A stretch of 64,000 nucleotides of DNA, from the NCBI GenBank assembly GCA_900095875.1, contig LT608311.1:1488001-1552000 (forward strand), written 5' to 3'. Shown here piece by piece: positions 25,522 through 33,201 of this stretch; the first letter of the stretch is position 1; each line of letters starts with the position of its first letter. The stretch is from Caecibacter massiliensis (GTDB lineage Bacteria > Bacillota > Negativicutes > Veillonellales > Megasphaeraceae). Made by a program: the position numbers and the translations under genes. The notes under the pieces were generated by a model. It ran no database searches. It was given only the letters and a program-made list of their open reading frames with translations, and had not been told where the DNA came from.

Positions 25522-26895
25522 TCAGCAAACCTCCTCGGCAGGGTCATCAAATCCGATGATCCACGTAGCAATAAAACCGGCAAGATAGGAGACGAAAAGC
25601 CCGGAAAGATACACGGGGATATTGTCCGTGCTGGCGGCCAGGGGAAGGCCGGATATGCCCATAGCTGCAGCGCCGACCATAAAGGCAGCCTGTACGGCAC
25701 CACCGCAGGCCCCGCCGATACAGGCACCGATAAACGGTTTTCCCAGAGGAAGCGTAACGCCGTAAATCAGCGGTTCACCGATACCCATGAGTCCGACAGG
25801 CAGTGCAGAGGCAATGGTTTTGCGCAGCTGCCTGTTTTTTGTTTTGACATATACGGCTGCTGCGGCGCCTACCTGGCCGCCACCGGCCATAGCCAGGATG
25901 GGGAGCAGGATGGTAACGCCATAGCGGGCCAGTAGTTCCGCATGGATAGGCGTCAGGCCCTGATGGATGCCTAGCATGACCATGGGAAGAAACGTGCCGC
26001 CGAGGATGAAGCCCGTCACGGCGCCGCCGCGGCCGATGGATTCAGTTGCCGCATATCCGATGGCTTCCGACAGCCATCCGCCGATGGGCTGGCAGATGAA
26101 TAGGGCAACAAAGGTCGCGATGAGGACGACCAGGAGCGGCGTCAGAAAGAGGTCAAACATATCGGGAATGACGCGGTGCAGTTTCTTTTCCAGCAGGGAA
26201 GCAAAGAGGACGACGAGGATGACGGCGATGATGCCACCCCGCCCTGGAACGAGAGGCTGGCCGGAAAAGACGATATGGGCCAGTCCCGGATGGGTAATGA
26301 TAGCGGCCATGACACCACCCAGCATGGGCGAACCGCCAAAGACTTTGGCTGCATTGACGCCGACAAAGATATTGAGACCGTAAAACGCGGCATTGCCGGC
26401 AATGGCAAATATCTGTATTACAGGCAGGGCGGATAATTCCGGATTGAGTTTCAGGGCAATATTCAGCAGCCCCGTAATCAGGCCGCAGGCGATGAACGCG
26501 GGGATGATGGGTACAAAAATCTGGGCAATCTTTTTCAATGCTTCTCTGGCCGGAGTGGCGTTTTTTCTGCGGATGGCTTCATGCAGTGCCTGCCCGTCTC
26601 CGACAGCGGCATTGCGGGCCAGCTCGCCAACTGATGCAGATTGATTGTCTTCTTTCAGTAATTCCAGAAATTCCCGGGTCACTTCCTGGGCCTTGCCTGG
26701 TCCCAGGATAATCTGCCATTCATCACCGGACTTATTGATGCCCATGACGCCGCGCAGGCGGCCTATATCTTCTTTTGCGAAATGTTCTTCCTTTACGACC
26801 AGGCGCAGACGGGTCATACAGTGATAGGCCTGGACGATATTGGAGGCAGGTCCTGTGAGAGCGTAGATTTCCCGGGCCAGTTCTTTATAATCCAT
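25522..26895 (-). CDS. murP: PTS EIIBC permease, MurP-like (N-acetylmuramic acid)
   Basis: A 457-residue inner-membrane PTS permease. The N-terminal EIIB domain (about residues 1-85) has the phosphocysteine in AYHCMTRLRLVV. The EIIC domain follows (LIPAFIACGLITGLLN, MGIGEPLIYGVTLPLG). No EIIA domain is present, as in E. coli MurP, so a separate glucose-type EIIA must supply phosphate. The tandem EIIA protein at 42899-43831 is the only candidate in the window. Start codon and murQ stop overlap by one base (TAATG), showing coupling. Confidence 0.87.
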   Translation of the reverse strand: MDYKELAREIYALTGPASNIVQAYHCMTRLRLVVKEEHFAKEDIGRLRGVMGINKSGDEWQIILGPGKAQEVTREFLELLKEDNQSASVGELARNAAVGDGQALHEAIRRKNATPAREALKKIAQIFVPIIPAFIACGLITGLLNIALKLNPELSALPVIQIFAIAGNAAFYGLNIFVGVNAAKVFGGSPMLGGVMAAIITHPGLAHIVFSGQPLVPGRGGIIAVILVVLFASLLEKKLHRVIPDMFDLFLTPLLVVLIATFVALFICQPIGGWLSEAIGYAATESIGRGGAVTGFILGGTFLPMVMLGIHQGLTPIHAELLARYGVTILLPILAMAGGGQVGAAAAVYVKTKNRQLRKTIASALPVGLMGIGEPLIYGVTLPLGKPFIGACIGGACGGAVQAAFMVGAAAMGISGLPLAASTDNIPVYLSGLFVSYLAGFIATWIIGFDDPAEEVC

Positions 26896-27815
26896 TATAT
26901 CGTCCCTTTCGCAGCGGATTGAGCAGAAAGCACCTTCGAAATAAAGCCGTCGGCAGTCTGTAATTTTTCTTGTGCTTCTTCATAAGAAATATGCAGGAGC
27001 AGCATGACGATGGCTGGTTTAGCCTGTCCCTTACTTTGTGCGAGGGCCCGGATGGCTTCATCACGGCTGCAGCCGGCGGCCTCCATGACAATGCGCCGCG
27101 CCCTTTCTTCCAGTTTATGATTCGTCGCTTTGACATCGACCATCAGATTCCCGTAAACTTTACCGAGGCGGATCATCGTTCCCGTAGACAACATATTCAG
27201 AATCATTTTCTGGGCAGTGCCGGCTTTCATACGGGTGGAACCGGTAATGACTTCCGGACCGGTAACGGCACATAAATCAATATCAGCACAGGCGCCTATG
27301 GGAGAATGGGGAGAACAATCAACGGCAATGGCGGCAGCGCCACATTGACGGGCGCAGGTGAGAGCACCTATGACGTAAGGCGTGCGGCCGGAAGCACTGA
27401 GACCGACGACGACATCTTTTTTCGTAAGGCCCTTGTCGAGCAGGTCTTTTTTTCCCAGATTTTCGTCGTCTTCTGCGCCTTCACGGGCACGGAACATGGC
27501 AGATTCTCCTCCGGCAATCAGTCCCTGGACGAGGTCCGGATCAGTAGAATAGGTGGGTGGACATTCTGCTGCATCGAGGACCCCGAGCCGTCCCGATGTA
27601 CCAGAGCCGGCGTAAAACAAGCGGCCGCCTTCATGAAGATGATGGCTGATGAGGTCAATGGCTCTTGCGATGTCCGGTATGATGGCTTCTACGGCCGATG
27701 CCGCCCGATGGTCTTCCCTATTGATGATGCGGACCATTTCTTCCGTAGAAACCTGATCTATGTTCTTACTGCGGGGATTCCGCTGTTCTGTTGCAATAGC
27801 TGCTAATTCAATCAT
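26895..27815 (-). CDS. murQ: N-acetylmuramic acid 6-phosphate etherase
   Basis: A 306-residue SIS-domain enzyme that removes D-lactate from MurNAc-6-phosphate to give GlcNAc-6-phosphate. Characteristic segments are TEQRNPRSKNIDQVST, YAGSGTSGRLGVLDAAECPPTY and ITGSTRMKAGTAQKMILNM. A long upstream in-frame extension lacks a ribosome site; ATG 27815 has AAAAGAGG before it. It is the first gene of the murQ-murP-mupG operon. The released lactate links to lactate-type oxidases elsewhere in the window. No MurR-type regulator gene is adjacent. Confidence 0.95.
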   Translation of the reverse strand: MIELAAIATEQRNPRSKNIDQVSTEEMVRIINREDHRAASAVEAIIPDIARAIDLISHHLHEGGRLFYAGSGTSGRLGVLDAAECPPTYSTDPDLVQGLIAGGESAMFRAREGAEDDENLGKKDLLDKGLTKKDVVVGLSASGRTPYVIGALTCARQCGAAAIAVDCSPHSPIGACADIDLCAVTGPEVITGSTRMKAGTAQKMILNMLSTGTMIRLGKVYGNLMVDVKATNHKLEERARRIVMEAAGCSRDEAIRALAQSKGQAKPAIVMLLLHISYEEAQEKLQTADGFISKVLSAQSAAKGTI

Positions 27816-27848
27816 AATAGAGCCTCTTTTCTCTACAAGGTGTATTAT

Positions 27849-27877
27849 ATTATAAAACAGGAGCCGTATTGTAGCAA
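27849..27877 (-). promoter_or_regulatory. Predicted promoter of the murQ operon
   Basis: On the minus strand TTGCTA (27877-27872), a 17-base spacer and TATAAT (27854-27849). The transcript would start near 27842, about 27 bases before murQ. Confidence 0.65.
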
Positions 27878-27948
27878 CCGGATGTGATTCAGGATACGCA
27901 GGATGTATGCAAATGTTTTGATAATATACATCCATTTGAGGATAATAA

Positions 27949-27977
27949 TTTACAATCCTCCCTTTTCATGGTATGAT
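27949..27977 (+). promoter_or_regulatory. Predicted promoter of tRNA-Arg
   Basis: TTTACA (27949-27954), a 17-base spacer and TATGAT (27972-27977), followed about 30 bases later by the tRNA. No terminator is seen right after the tRNA, so transcription may continue into the downstream flavoprotein gene. Confidence 0.6.
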
Positions 27978-28008
27978 ATTTTTGCACGGAAAATCTGTGC
28001 ATGCCTGT

Positions 28009-28085
28009 GCGCCCATAGCTCAGCTGGATAGAGCAGCAGTTTCCTAAACTGCGTGTCGGATGTTCGAGTCATCTTGGGCGCACCA
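28009..28085 (+). tRNA. tRNA-Arg, anticodon CCT
   Basis: A 77-base cloverleaf with encoded CCA. The acceptor arm is GCGCCCA/TGGGCGC, the D arm GCTC...GAGC, the anticodon arm GCAGT-TTCCTAA-ACTGC with anticodon CCT (reads AGG), and the T arm GGATG-TTCGAGT-CATCT. The discriminator is A. All arms pair well, so it should be functional. Confidence 0.95.
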
Positions 28086-28140
28086 TTTTTATATCTGTTT
28101 TGTATTTATTGCAAACTTCAGCAGAAAGGTGGCTGTCTGC

Positions 28141-29505
28141 ATGTCCCAAATAGAAAAGAACCCTCTTGCTTTTTTCCATGAAGAACCTATTTCTGACCGT
28201 GACTATACCATGGCTGAGGCTGTAGCCGAAGCGAAACGCTGTCTTAATTGCCGTGTGCCCCAATGCCGCAATAGCTGCCCCATAGAAAATGAAATACCTC
28301 AGTTCATTCATGAATTGGCACAAGGGAATTTTGGTGCGGCCGCCGAATACATCTATCACCGCAGTGATTTTCCCGCACTGTGCGGACGTATCTGCCCCAG
28401 GGAAACGCAATGTGAAGGGGCCTGTGTACTGGGTAAAAAAGGAAAGCATATAGAAATCGGAAAACTGGAACGGTTTGTGGCCGATCTGGTTCTGGATAAT
28501 CACATTCTCGATGACGTGCCCAGCAAAAAATGCAATGGGACCGTTGCTATTGTCGGCAGTGGCCCGGCAGGCATGGCAGCAGCCCAGGACCTGGCACGGA
28601 TGGACTACGATGTGACGATTTTTGAAAGTTCTACCCAACCGGGAGGAACGCTTACCTATGGTATACCGACATTCCGCCTTCATAAAGAATATGTCCTCCG
28701 GGAAGTAGAACGGATGGAGCAGTTGGGCGTTACCATACAGTATGAAACGAAAGTGGGCCGTGATATTTCTCTGGATAAACTGGCCGAAGACTTTGATGCT
28801 GTTTTTATTGCCGTCGGCACAATGGAAGGATGGAAATTGGGAGTCGAAAATGACCATTTATCTGGTGTGATTGATGCGGCCCAGTTCCTGTACCAGGTGG
28901 AACAGGTACAGCTTGGTGAAGAACAATTATCCAGGCTGCCCGTCAAACCGGGAGATACGGTCCTCGTCGTCGGTGCCGGTAATGTGGCTATTGATGCGGC
29001 CCGTACGGCACTGCGCCTGAAAGCAAAGGTAAAAATCGTATACCGCCGGGGCGAAAAGAATATGAAATGCCTGCCTTCCGAATATATGGAAGCAAAAGAG
29101 GAAGGAATCCAGTTCCAGTTCTATTCGGCGCCCCGTGCCGTCGTCGGTACCGATCATGTAGAAGGGCTCCGGATTGAAAAGCAGAAGATCTTGGACGATG
29201 GGACGATGGTACCGACAGGAGAATTTGAAATTGTGCCGGCCGATAAGATCATTGCTGCCATTGGCAATAGACCGGAAATGGACATTATTCAGGCTTTTGG
29301 TGCTGAAGCTACGGAAGACGGTTACATCGAATCCCGCAATATCCCTTACGGTATGACCAGCCGGCGCGGTATATTTGCTGCCGGTGACGTCGTACACAAG
29401 CCGAAAACGGTCGTGCTGGCTATGCGTGAAGGCAAGCGGACAGCGGCTGGTATCGATGAATATATCCGGGCTAAACACATGATGGAAGAGGTCAACAAGG
29501 GATAA
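28141..29505 (+). CDS. Glutamate synthase small-subunit-like NAD(P)H oxidoreductase (GltD/GltA family)
   Basis: A 454-residue flavoprotein. The N-terminal about 130 residues hold two iron-sulfur cysteine sets (CLNCRVPQCRNSCP and CGRICPRETQCEGAC). The FAD site is AIVGSGPAGMAAAQDLA and the NAD(P)H site is VLVVGAGNVAIDAARTA. Homologues are the small subunit of glutamate synthase, NfnB, and stand-alone homotetrameric enzymes called GltA. No glutamate synthase large subunit or NfnA is adjacent, so the partner is unknown. A start 81 bases upstream would run into the tRNA; AAGGTGG supports ATG 28141. Confidence 0.88.
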   Translation: MSQIEKNPLAFFHEEPISDRDYTMAEAVAEAKRCLNCRVPQCRNSCPIENEIPQFIHELAQGNFGAAAEYIYHRSDFPALCGRICPRETQCEGACVLGKKGKHIEIGKLERFVADLVLDNHILDDVPSKKCNGTVAIVGSGPAGMAAAQDLARMDYDVTIFESSTQPGGTLTYGIPTFRLHKEYVLREVERMEQLGVTIQYETKVGRDISLDKLAEDFDAVFIAVGTMEGWKLGVENDHLSGVIDAAQFLYQVEQVQLGEEQLSRLPVKPGDTVLVVGAGNVAIDAARTALRLKAKVKIVYRRGEKNMKCLPSEYMEAKEEGIQFQFYSAPRAVVGTDHVEGLRIEKQKILDDGTMVPTGEFEIVPADKIIAAIGNRPEMDIIQAFGAEATEDGYIESRNIPYGMTSRRGIFAAGDVVHKPKTVVLAMREGKRTAAGIDEYIRAKHMMEEVNKG

Positions 29506-29515
29506 GGAGGTCCAT

Positions 29516-30079
29516 ATGTCCGAACTGATACAGCAGATTGAAAAAGCCAATGCGGCCTTTGTAGAAGAACATAAGGCCGGAGGCTTGACAGAAGTAAGCA
29601 AATATCCGTCCCGCAGCGTAGCCATCCTTACCTGTATGGATACGCGCCTGCTGGATTTTCTGGAACCTGCCATGGGTTTGAAACGGGGCGAAGCTAAGAT
29701 CATTAAAGTGGCTGGCAATACGGCAGGCCGCAGTTTTAACAGTGTTGTTGGCAGTCTGATGGTCGCTGTCTATGAACTTCATGTGACGGACATTATCGTC
29801 GTCGGACATGAAGATTGCGGCATGCTCCATACGACGGCAGAAGGACTTTGTAAAAAAATGTTTGAGGCGGGGATTGACCCGGCAATCATTGATGATGTGG
29901 AACCACAGCTCATGGCCTGGGCCGATCCCATCTGTGACTGCGAAGAATCGGTACGGGTTACCGTACGCAACCTGCAGCGCAATCCCTATCTGCCCAGGGG
30001 AATCCATTACCATGGAGCAGTCATCCATCCTGATACAGGGGCCGTCCGGTTCGTAATTACGGATGCGGAAAAGAAATAA
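29516..30079 (+). CDS. Beta-class carbonic anhydrase-like protein
   Basis: A 187-residue protein of the beta carbonic anhydrase family, interconverting CO2 and bicarbonate. Zinc ligands and catalytic dyad are visible: Cys-x-Asp-x-Arg in LTCMDTRLLD and the His/Cys pair in VVGHEDCGML. It lies 10 bases after the flavoprotein gene and 12 before GmhA, an apparent operon of unrelated functions. Length is typical of the short clade. Confidence 0.9.
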   Translation: MSELIQQIEKANAAFVEEHKAGGLTEVSKYPSRSVAILTCMDTRLLDFLEPAMGLKRGEAKIIKVAGNTAGRSFNSVVGSLMVAVYELHVTDIIVVGHEDCGMLHTTAEGLCKKMFEAGIDPAIIDDVEPQLMAWADPICDCEESVRVTVRNLQRNPYLPRGIHYHGAVIHPDTGAVRFVITDAEKK

Positions 30080-30091
30080 AGGAGGCAGATT

Positions 30092-30649
30092 ATGAATCTC
30101 GTTGAACAACGTATGGCAGATCATGCAGCTGTCCTGGCTGCGACAAAAGCACTGGCTCCTGATATAGAAAGAGCAGGCACTCTGATCCGGGATGCGCTGG
30201 CTGGTGGCCACAAAATTTTATTCTGCGGAAATGGCGGCAGCGCTGCCGATTCCCAGCATCTGGCAGCAGAAATCGTCGGCCGCTTCCAGAAAGAACGGCC
30301 CAGCCTGCCTGCACTGGCGCTGACCGTAGATACATCGATCCTCACAGCCGTAGCTAATGACTACGGGTACGATACGGTATTCAGCAGACAGGTAGAAGGA
30401 CTTGGGAATGCCGGAGATGTACTGGTTGGCATTTCTACATCGGGGAATAGCAAGAACGTCATTGCCGCCATCGAAACGGCCCGTAAAAAGCAGATGAGCG
30501 TCATCGGCTTTACCGGCATTGGTGGTGGAAAAATGGCGGACTTGTGTGATGTTTGTCTGGCCGTTCCTTCCAAAGTGACGGCCCGCACCCAGGAAATGCA
30601 TATCATGATGGGCCATATCATCTGTGAAATTGCAGAAGAAACGTATTGA
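30092..30649 (+). CDS. gmhA: Sedoheptulose-7-phosphate isomerase
   Basis: A 185-residue SIS-fold enzyme making D-glycero-D-manno-heptose 7-phosphate, the first step to ADP-heptose for lipopolysaccharide core. Motifs are LFCGNGGSAADSQHLAAEIVGRF, ISTSGNSKNVI and the C-terminal EMHIMMGHIICE with metal-binding His. Its presence supports an outer membrane with heptose-containing LPS. It ends at a bidirectional terminator. The other heptose genes are not in this window. Confidence 0.93.
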   Translation: MNLVEQRMADHAAVLAATKALAPDIERAGTLIRDALAGGHKILFCGNGGSAADSQHLAAEIVGRFQKERPSLPALALTVDTSILTAVANDYGYDTVFSRQVEGLGNAGDVLVGISTSGNSKNVIAAIETARKKQMSVIGFTGIGGGKMADLCDVCLAVPSKVTARTQEMHIMMGHIICEIAEETY

Positions 30650-30668
30650 TACAATAGTCTTAGTTCAA

Positions 30669-30717
30669 CAAAAAACGGGAACAGAATGGCTTTACGTCAT
30701 TTTGTTCCCGTTTTTGT
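30669..30717. terminator. Bidirectional terminator
   Basis: CAAAAAACGGGAACAGAATG pairs with CATTTTGTTCCCGTTTTTG around a short loop. A T-run follows on both strands. It serves gmhA and the convergent LUD gene. Confidence 0.85.
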
Positions 30718-30760
30718 TGCTATACATTCTGATTCCTTTGGCGAAGGGAAAACAGCGATA

Positions 30761-31405
30761 TTAATATCCTAAGTTTTCCCCGACGAGGATGACCTTGATA
30801 CGGCCCTGGGGTCCGCTGTTGCGGCGGGTCCGGACCATCTGATTGCAGATACTCTGCGGGCTGAGACAGTCAGCGCACATGCCGTTGGTGTTGCACGGCG
30901 TCGGGATGCCGAAACGCTGGGCATTAATTGGAGCGGCAGTCGAACGGGCCCGGGCGATGGCCGCTTCCAGGGTCGGTTCTACTTTATTCATGCCGGCGAT
31001 GACTATGACCTGTTTGGGCCCGAAGATGAGCGCTGCTGTGCGGTTGCCGTTGCCGTCGATATTAAATAACTGACCATCCTGGGTGGCGGCATTCGTACTC
31101 ATGATGAACGTATCGCAGGTCAGACCTTTACGCATGATTTCCATCCGTTCTTCCGGTGTCTTGGCCGTATCGCGGTCGAGAACCGGGTTGTGGGCTTTGA
31201 CGTAATCATAGAGTCCCATTTCTACAATAGAGGTGGAACCACCCCAGGAAACGACGTCTGTTTCCGGAATCAGTGATACCGCTTTAGCCAGGGCTTCTTC
31301 TTTGGTAGGACAATACCAGGCGGCAAAACCGCGTTTTTCAAAATTTTTGGCAACGGCCGGCCCTTTCTTATCATACATGGTGTGCATCATATCGGAACGA
31401 TCCAT
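30761..31405 (-). CDS. LUD-domain protein (copy 2 of tandem pair)
   Basis: A 214-residue LUD/LutC-like (DUF162) protein. Family segments are VVSWGGSTSIVEMGLYDYV, RDTAKTPEERMEIMR and DGNGNRTAALIFGPKQVIVIAGMNKV. A cysteine group near the C-terminus (CNTNGMCADCLSPQSICNQ) could bind an iron-sulfur cluster or zinc. LUD proteins such as LutC occur in L-lactate oxidation, but single LUD proteins of this type have no proven activity. It follows a close paralogue by 35 bases. No LutA or LutB gene is near. Confidence 0.85.
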   Translation of the reverse strand: MDRSDMMHTMYDKKGPAVAKNFEKRGFAAWYCPTKEEALAKAVSLIPETDVVSWGGSTSIVEMGLYDYVKAHNPVLDRDTAKTPEERMEIMRKGLTCDTFIMSTNAATQDGQLFNIDGNGNRTAALIFGPKQVIVIAGMNKVEPTLEAAIARARSTAAPINAQRFGIPTPCNTNGMCADCLSPQSICNQMVRTRRNSGPQGRIKVILVGENLGY

Positions 31406-31440
31406 ATTAACTCCTCCTAAAATATATATTGTGACATAGG

Positions 31441-32085
31441 CTAAAAGCCGATGTTTTCACCGACGAGAATGACTTTGATGCGCCCGGCCGGATTGCAGGC
31501 GCGGGTGCGCAGTATCTGACGGCATACCGTGTCCTGGCCTTTGCAGTCAGCGCACATGCCTGTCAGGTAGCACGGTGTTTTGGAGCCGGCAAAGCGGTTG
31601 ATGTTGATGGCTGATGCGGTCGAGCGGGCCCGGGCCAGAGCGGCAGCCACTGTTGGAACGACCTTATTCATGCCGACGATGACCAGCACCTGACGGGGAC
31701 CATAGGAGAGCGCTGCTACGCGGTTGCCGTTGCCGTCGATGTTCAATAATTCACCATCCTGGACGGCAGCATTGGTCCCCATGAGGAAGGTATCACATAA
31801 CAATGCTTTACGCATGAGTTCTACCCGTTCTTCCGCTGTCTTTGCCGTGTCGCGGTCAATGACCTTGTAATGGGCCTGTACATAAGCGTGGAGCCCGATG
31901 TCATCAATGGAGCGGGAACCGCCCCAGGAGACGATGTCATCTTTGGGAATGAGAGAAATAGCTTTAGCCAGGGCTTCCTCACAAGTTGGACAGTACCAGG
32001 CGGCGAATCCTCTTTTTTCAAAGTTCCGGGCAACGGCCGGCCCTTTCTTATCATACATGGTATGCATCATATCGGTTCTTTCCAT
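31441..32085 (-). CDS. LUD-domain protein (copy 1 of tandem pair)
   Basis: A 214-residue paralogue of the gene downstream, the same length and with near-identical N-terminus (DMMHTMYDKKGPAVARNFE). Core segments are IVSWGGSRSIDDIGLHAYV and ALSYGPRQVLVIVGMNKVV. The Cys cluster is CYLTGMCADCKGQDTVCRQ. It follows the TPR lipoprotein gene by 12 bases. The conserved cysteines in both copies argue that they matter. A lactate or one-carbon redox role is inferred from the family only. Confidence 0.85.
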   Translation of the reverse strand: MERTDMMHTMYDKKGPAVARNFEKRGFAAWYCPTCEEALAKAISLIPKDDIVSWGGSRSIDDIGLHAYVQAHYKVIDRDTAKTAEERVELMRKALLCDTFLMGTNAAVQDGELLNIDGNGNRVAALSYGPRQVLVIVGMNKVVPTVAAALARARSTASAININRFAGSKTPCYLTGMCADCKGQDTVCRQILRTRACNPAGRIKVILVGENIGF

Positions 32086-32097
32086 TGTAAAACCTCC

Positions 32098-32736
32098 TTA
32101 TTGGTTCATAAAGCCCTGAAATGCGCGGGTATTACGTATACGGTCAAAATGAGACTGGCTGCGGGCTGCCTCTTTTACATTTTCTTTATCGATGGCAGCG
32201 GCTTTTTTCAGGTATAAAACGGCCTTTTCGGCATTCCCCTGGTCGCCGTAAATGGTGGCGATGCCATAATAGCTCCACGTGTTATCCGGTTCGCTGTCGA
32301 TGACTTTCTGGAACCAGGTAATCGATTCATCGTATTGCTTGTCGATTTTCAGGGCCAGTGCCAGGTCATAGAAAGATGGGACATAATCTGGTTTTAGTTC
32401 CAGTGCCTGCCGGATGAGAGAAATTCCCTGACGGACCTCCTTTGGATTTACCCCGTTGCCGCGCATGGCCAGGGCGATTCCCTTGCCGGAAAGTGCTTTA
32501 TAATTTTTTTGGTCTTTGGCAAGTGCCTGGTCATACAGGGAAATGGCCTGATCATACTGGAATTGCTGGTAGAAAGACAAGCCCTTTTCAAAGAGGGTTT
32601 CTGAGGCGGCATCTATCTGAACCTGTTGCTGTTGCTGCTGGTTCTGTGCCGGTGCCGGCTGCTCCTGATTTCCGCAGCCGGCTATGAACAGGCCAACTGT
32701 AAGACATAAGGCCACTGCTATAGGAATCTTTTTCAT
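32098..32736 (-). CDS. TPR-repeat lipoprotein
   Basis: A 212-residue protein with a lipoprotein signal (lipobox FIAGC, residues about 17-21), a Gln-rich linker (QNQQQQQQVQ) and about four tetratricopeptide repeats (FYQQFQYDQAISLYDQALAK; ITWFQKVIDSEPDNTWSYYG). TPR lipoproteins usually scaffold envelope complexes. It heads a minus-strand operon with two LUD genes, an odd combination because LUD proteins are cytoplasmic. Function unknown. Confidence 0.85.
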   Translation of the reverse strand: MKKIPIAVALCLTVGLFIAGCGNQEQPAPAQNQQQQQQVQIDAASETLFEKGLSFYQQFQYDQAISLYDQALAKDQKNYKALSGKGIALAMRGNGVNPKEVRQGISLIRQALELKPDYVPSFYDLALALKIDKQYDESITWFQKVIDSEPDNTWSYYGIATIYGDQGNAEKAVLYLKKAAAIDKENVKEAARSQSHFDRIRNTRAFQGFMNQ

Positions 32737-32766
32737 TTTTTCACCTCATATACATACGCTACGTAT

Positions 32767-32795
32767 AGTATATAAGAAAATTCATAAATACACAA
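32767..32795 (-). promoter_or_regulatory. Predicted promoter of the TPR lipoprotein-LUD operon
   Basis: On the minus strand TTGTGT (32795-32790), a 17-base spacer and TATACT (32772-32767). The start would be near 32760, about 24 bases before the lipoprotein ATG. Confidence 0.6.
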
Positions 32796-33001
32796 AGCCG
32801 TATACACGGTATTCACGTTTTCTTACTATGTATACATAAACTATGGATAGCTTTATTATACTATCTATGGTATCATTTTTATAGAAGTTTCTTTCCGTAC
32901 ACGGCCAACCGGATAATATTTTTAATTGTAAAGTGAATTTATTCTACATGTACCAGATGGGAAACCATACCATTTTAGGATGAATTTTGCTTATTTTTAG
33001 T

Positions 33002-33038
33002 ATGCTCAAAACGCAATACTCATGCTTGAAACGCAATA
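33002..33038 (+). repeat. Two 17-base direct repeats upstream of the PFOR promoter
   Basis: ATGCT-nn-AAACGCAATA occurs at 33002-33018 and 33022-33038, a 20-base period (about two helical turns). It is about 35 bases upstream of the -35. Such spacing is typical of an activator binding two sites on one DNA face. This lies in the 465-base gap between the lipoprotein and PFOR genes; the rest of the gap is A/T-rich with no gene seen. Confidence 0.6.
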
Positions 33039-33072
33039 GACTATACTGAATGGTGCTATTTATGCAAATGAA

Positions 33073-33100
33073 TTGAAAAATAAATTCAGCTTGCTATAAT
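33073..33100 (+). promoter_or_regulatory. Promoter of the PFOR gene
   Basis: TTGAAA (33073-33078), a 16-base spacer and TATAAT (33095-33100) form a strong promoter. Transcription would start near 33107, giving a leader of about 95 bases with two palindromes. Confidence 0.75.
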
Positions 33101-33113
33101 AAAGGTAGAGAGA

Positions 33114-33153
33114 TTAAACGTTTAAATAACCTCTGTAATTGTAAGCGCTTGTA
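33114..33153 (+). promoter_or_regulatory. Two operator-like palindromes in the PFOR leader, one resembling a cre site
   Basis: TTAAACGTTTAA at 33114-33125 is a perfect 12-base palindrome. TTGTAAGCGCTTGTA at 33139-33153 fits the CcpA cre consensus (WTGNAANCGNWNNCW) except for one position. Both lie just downstream of the transcription start, where a bound repressor would act as a roadblock. Regulator identity is inference. Confidence 0.5.
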
Positions 33154-33201
33154 TTGTCTACTATTATTTTTCTCATTTTATTTCTCAAGGAGATGTTTAA
33201 A

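Noticed and set aside
30761-32085. The two LUD genes as part of a LutABC lactate operon
   Set aside because: LutA (CCG-domain) and LutB (iron-sulfur) genes are absent and the neighbour is a TPR lipoprotein.
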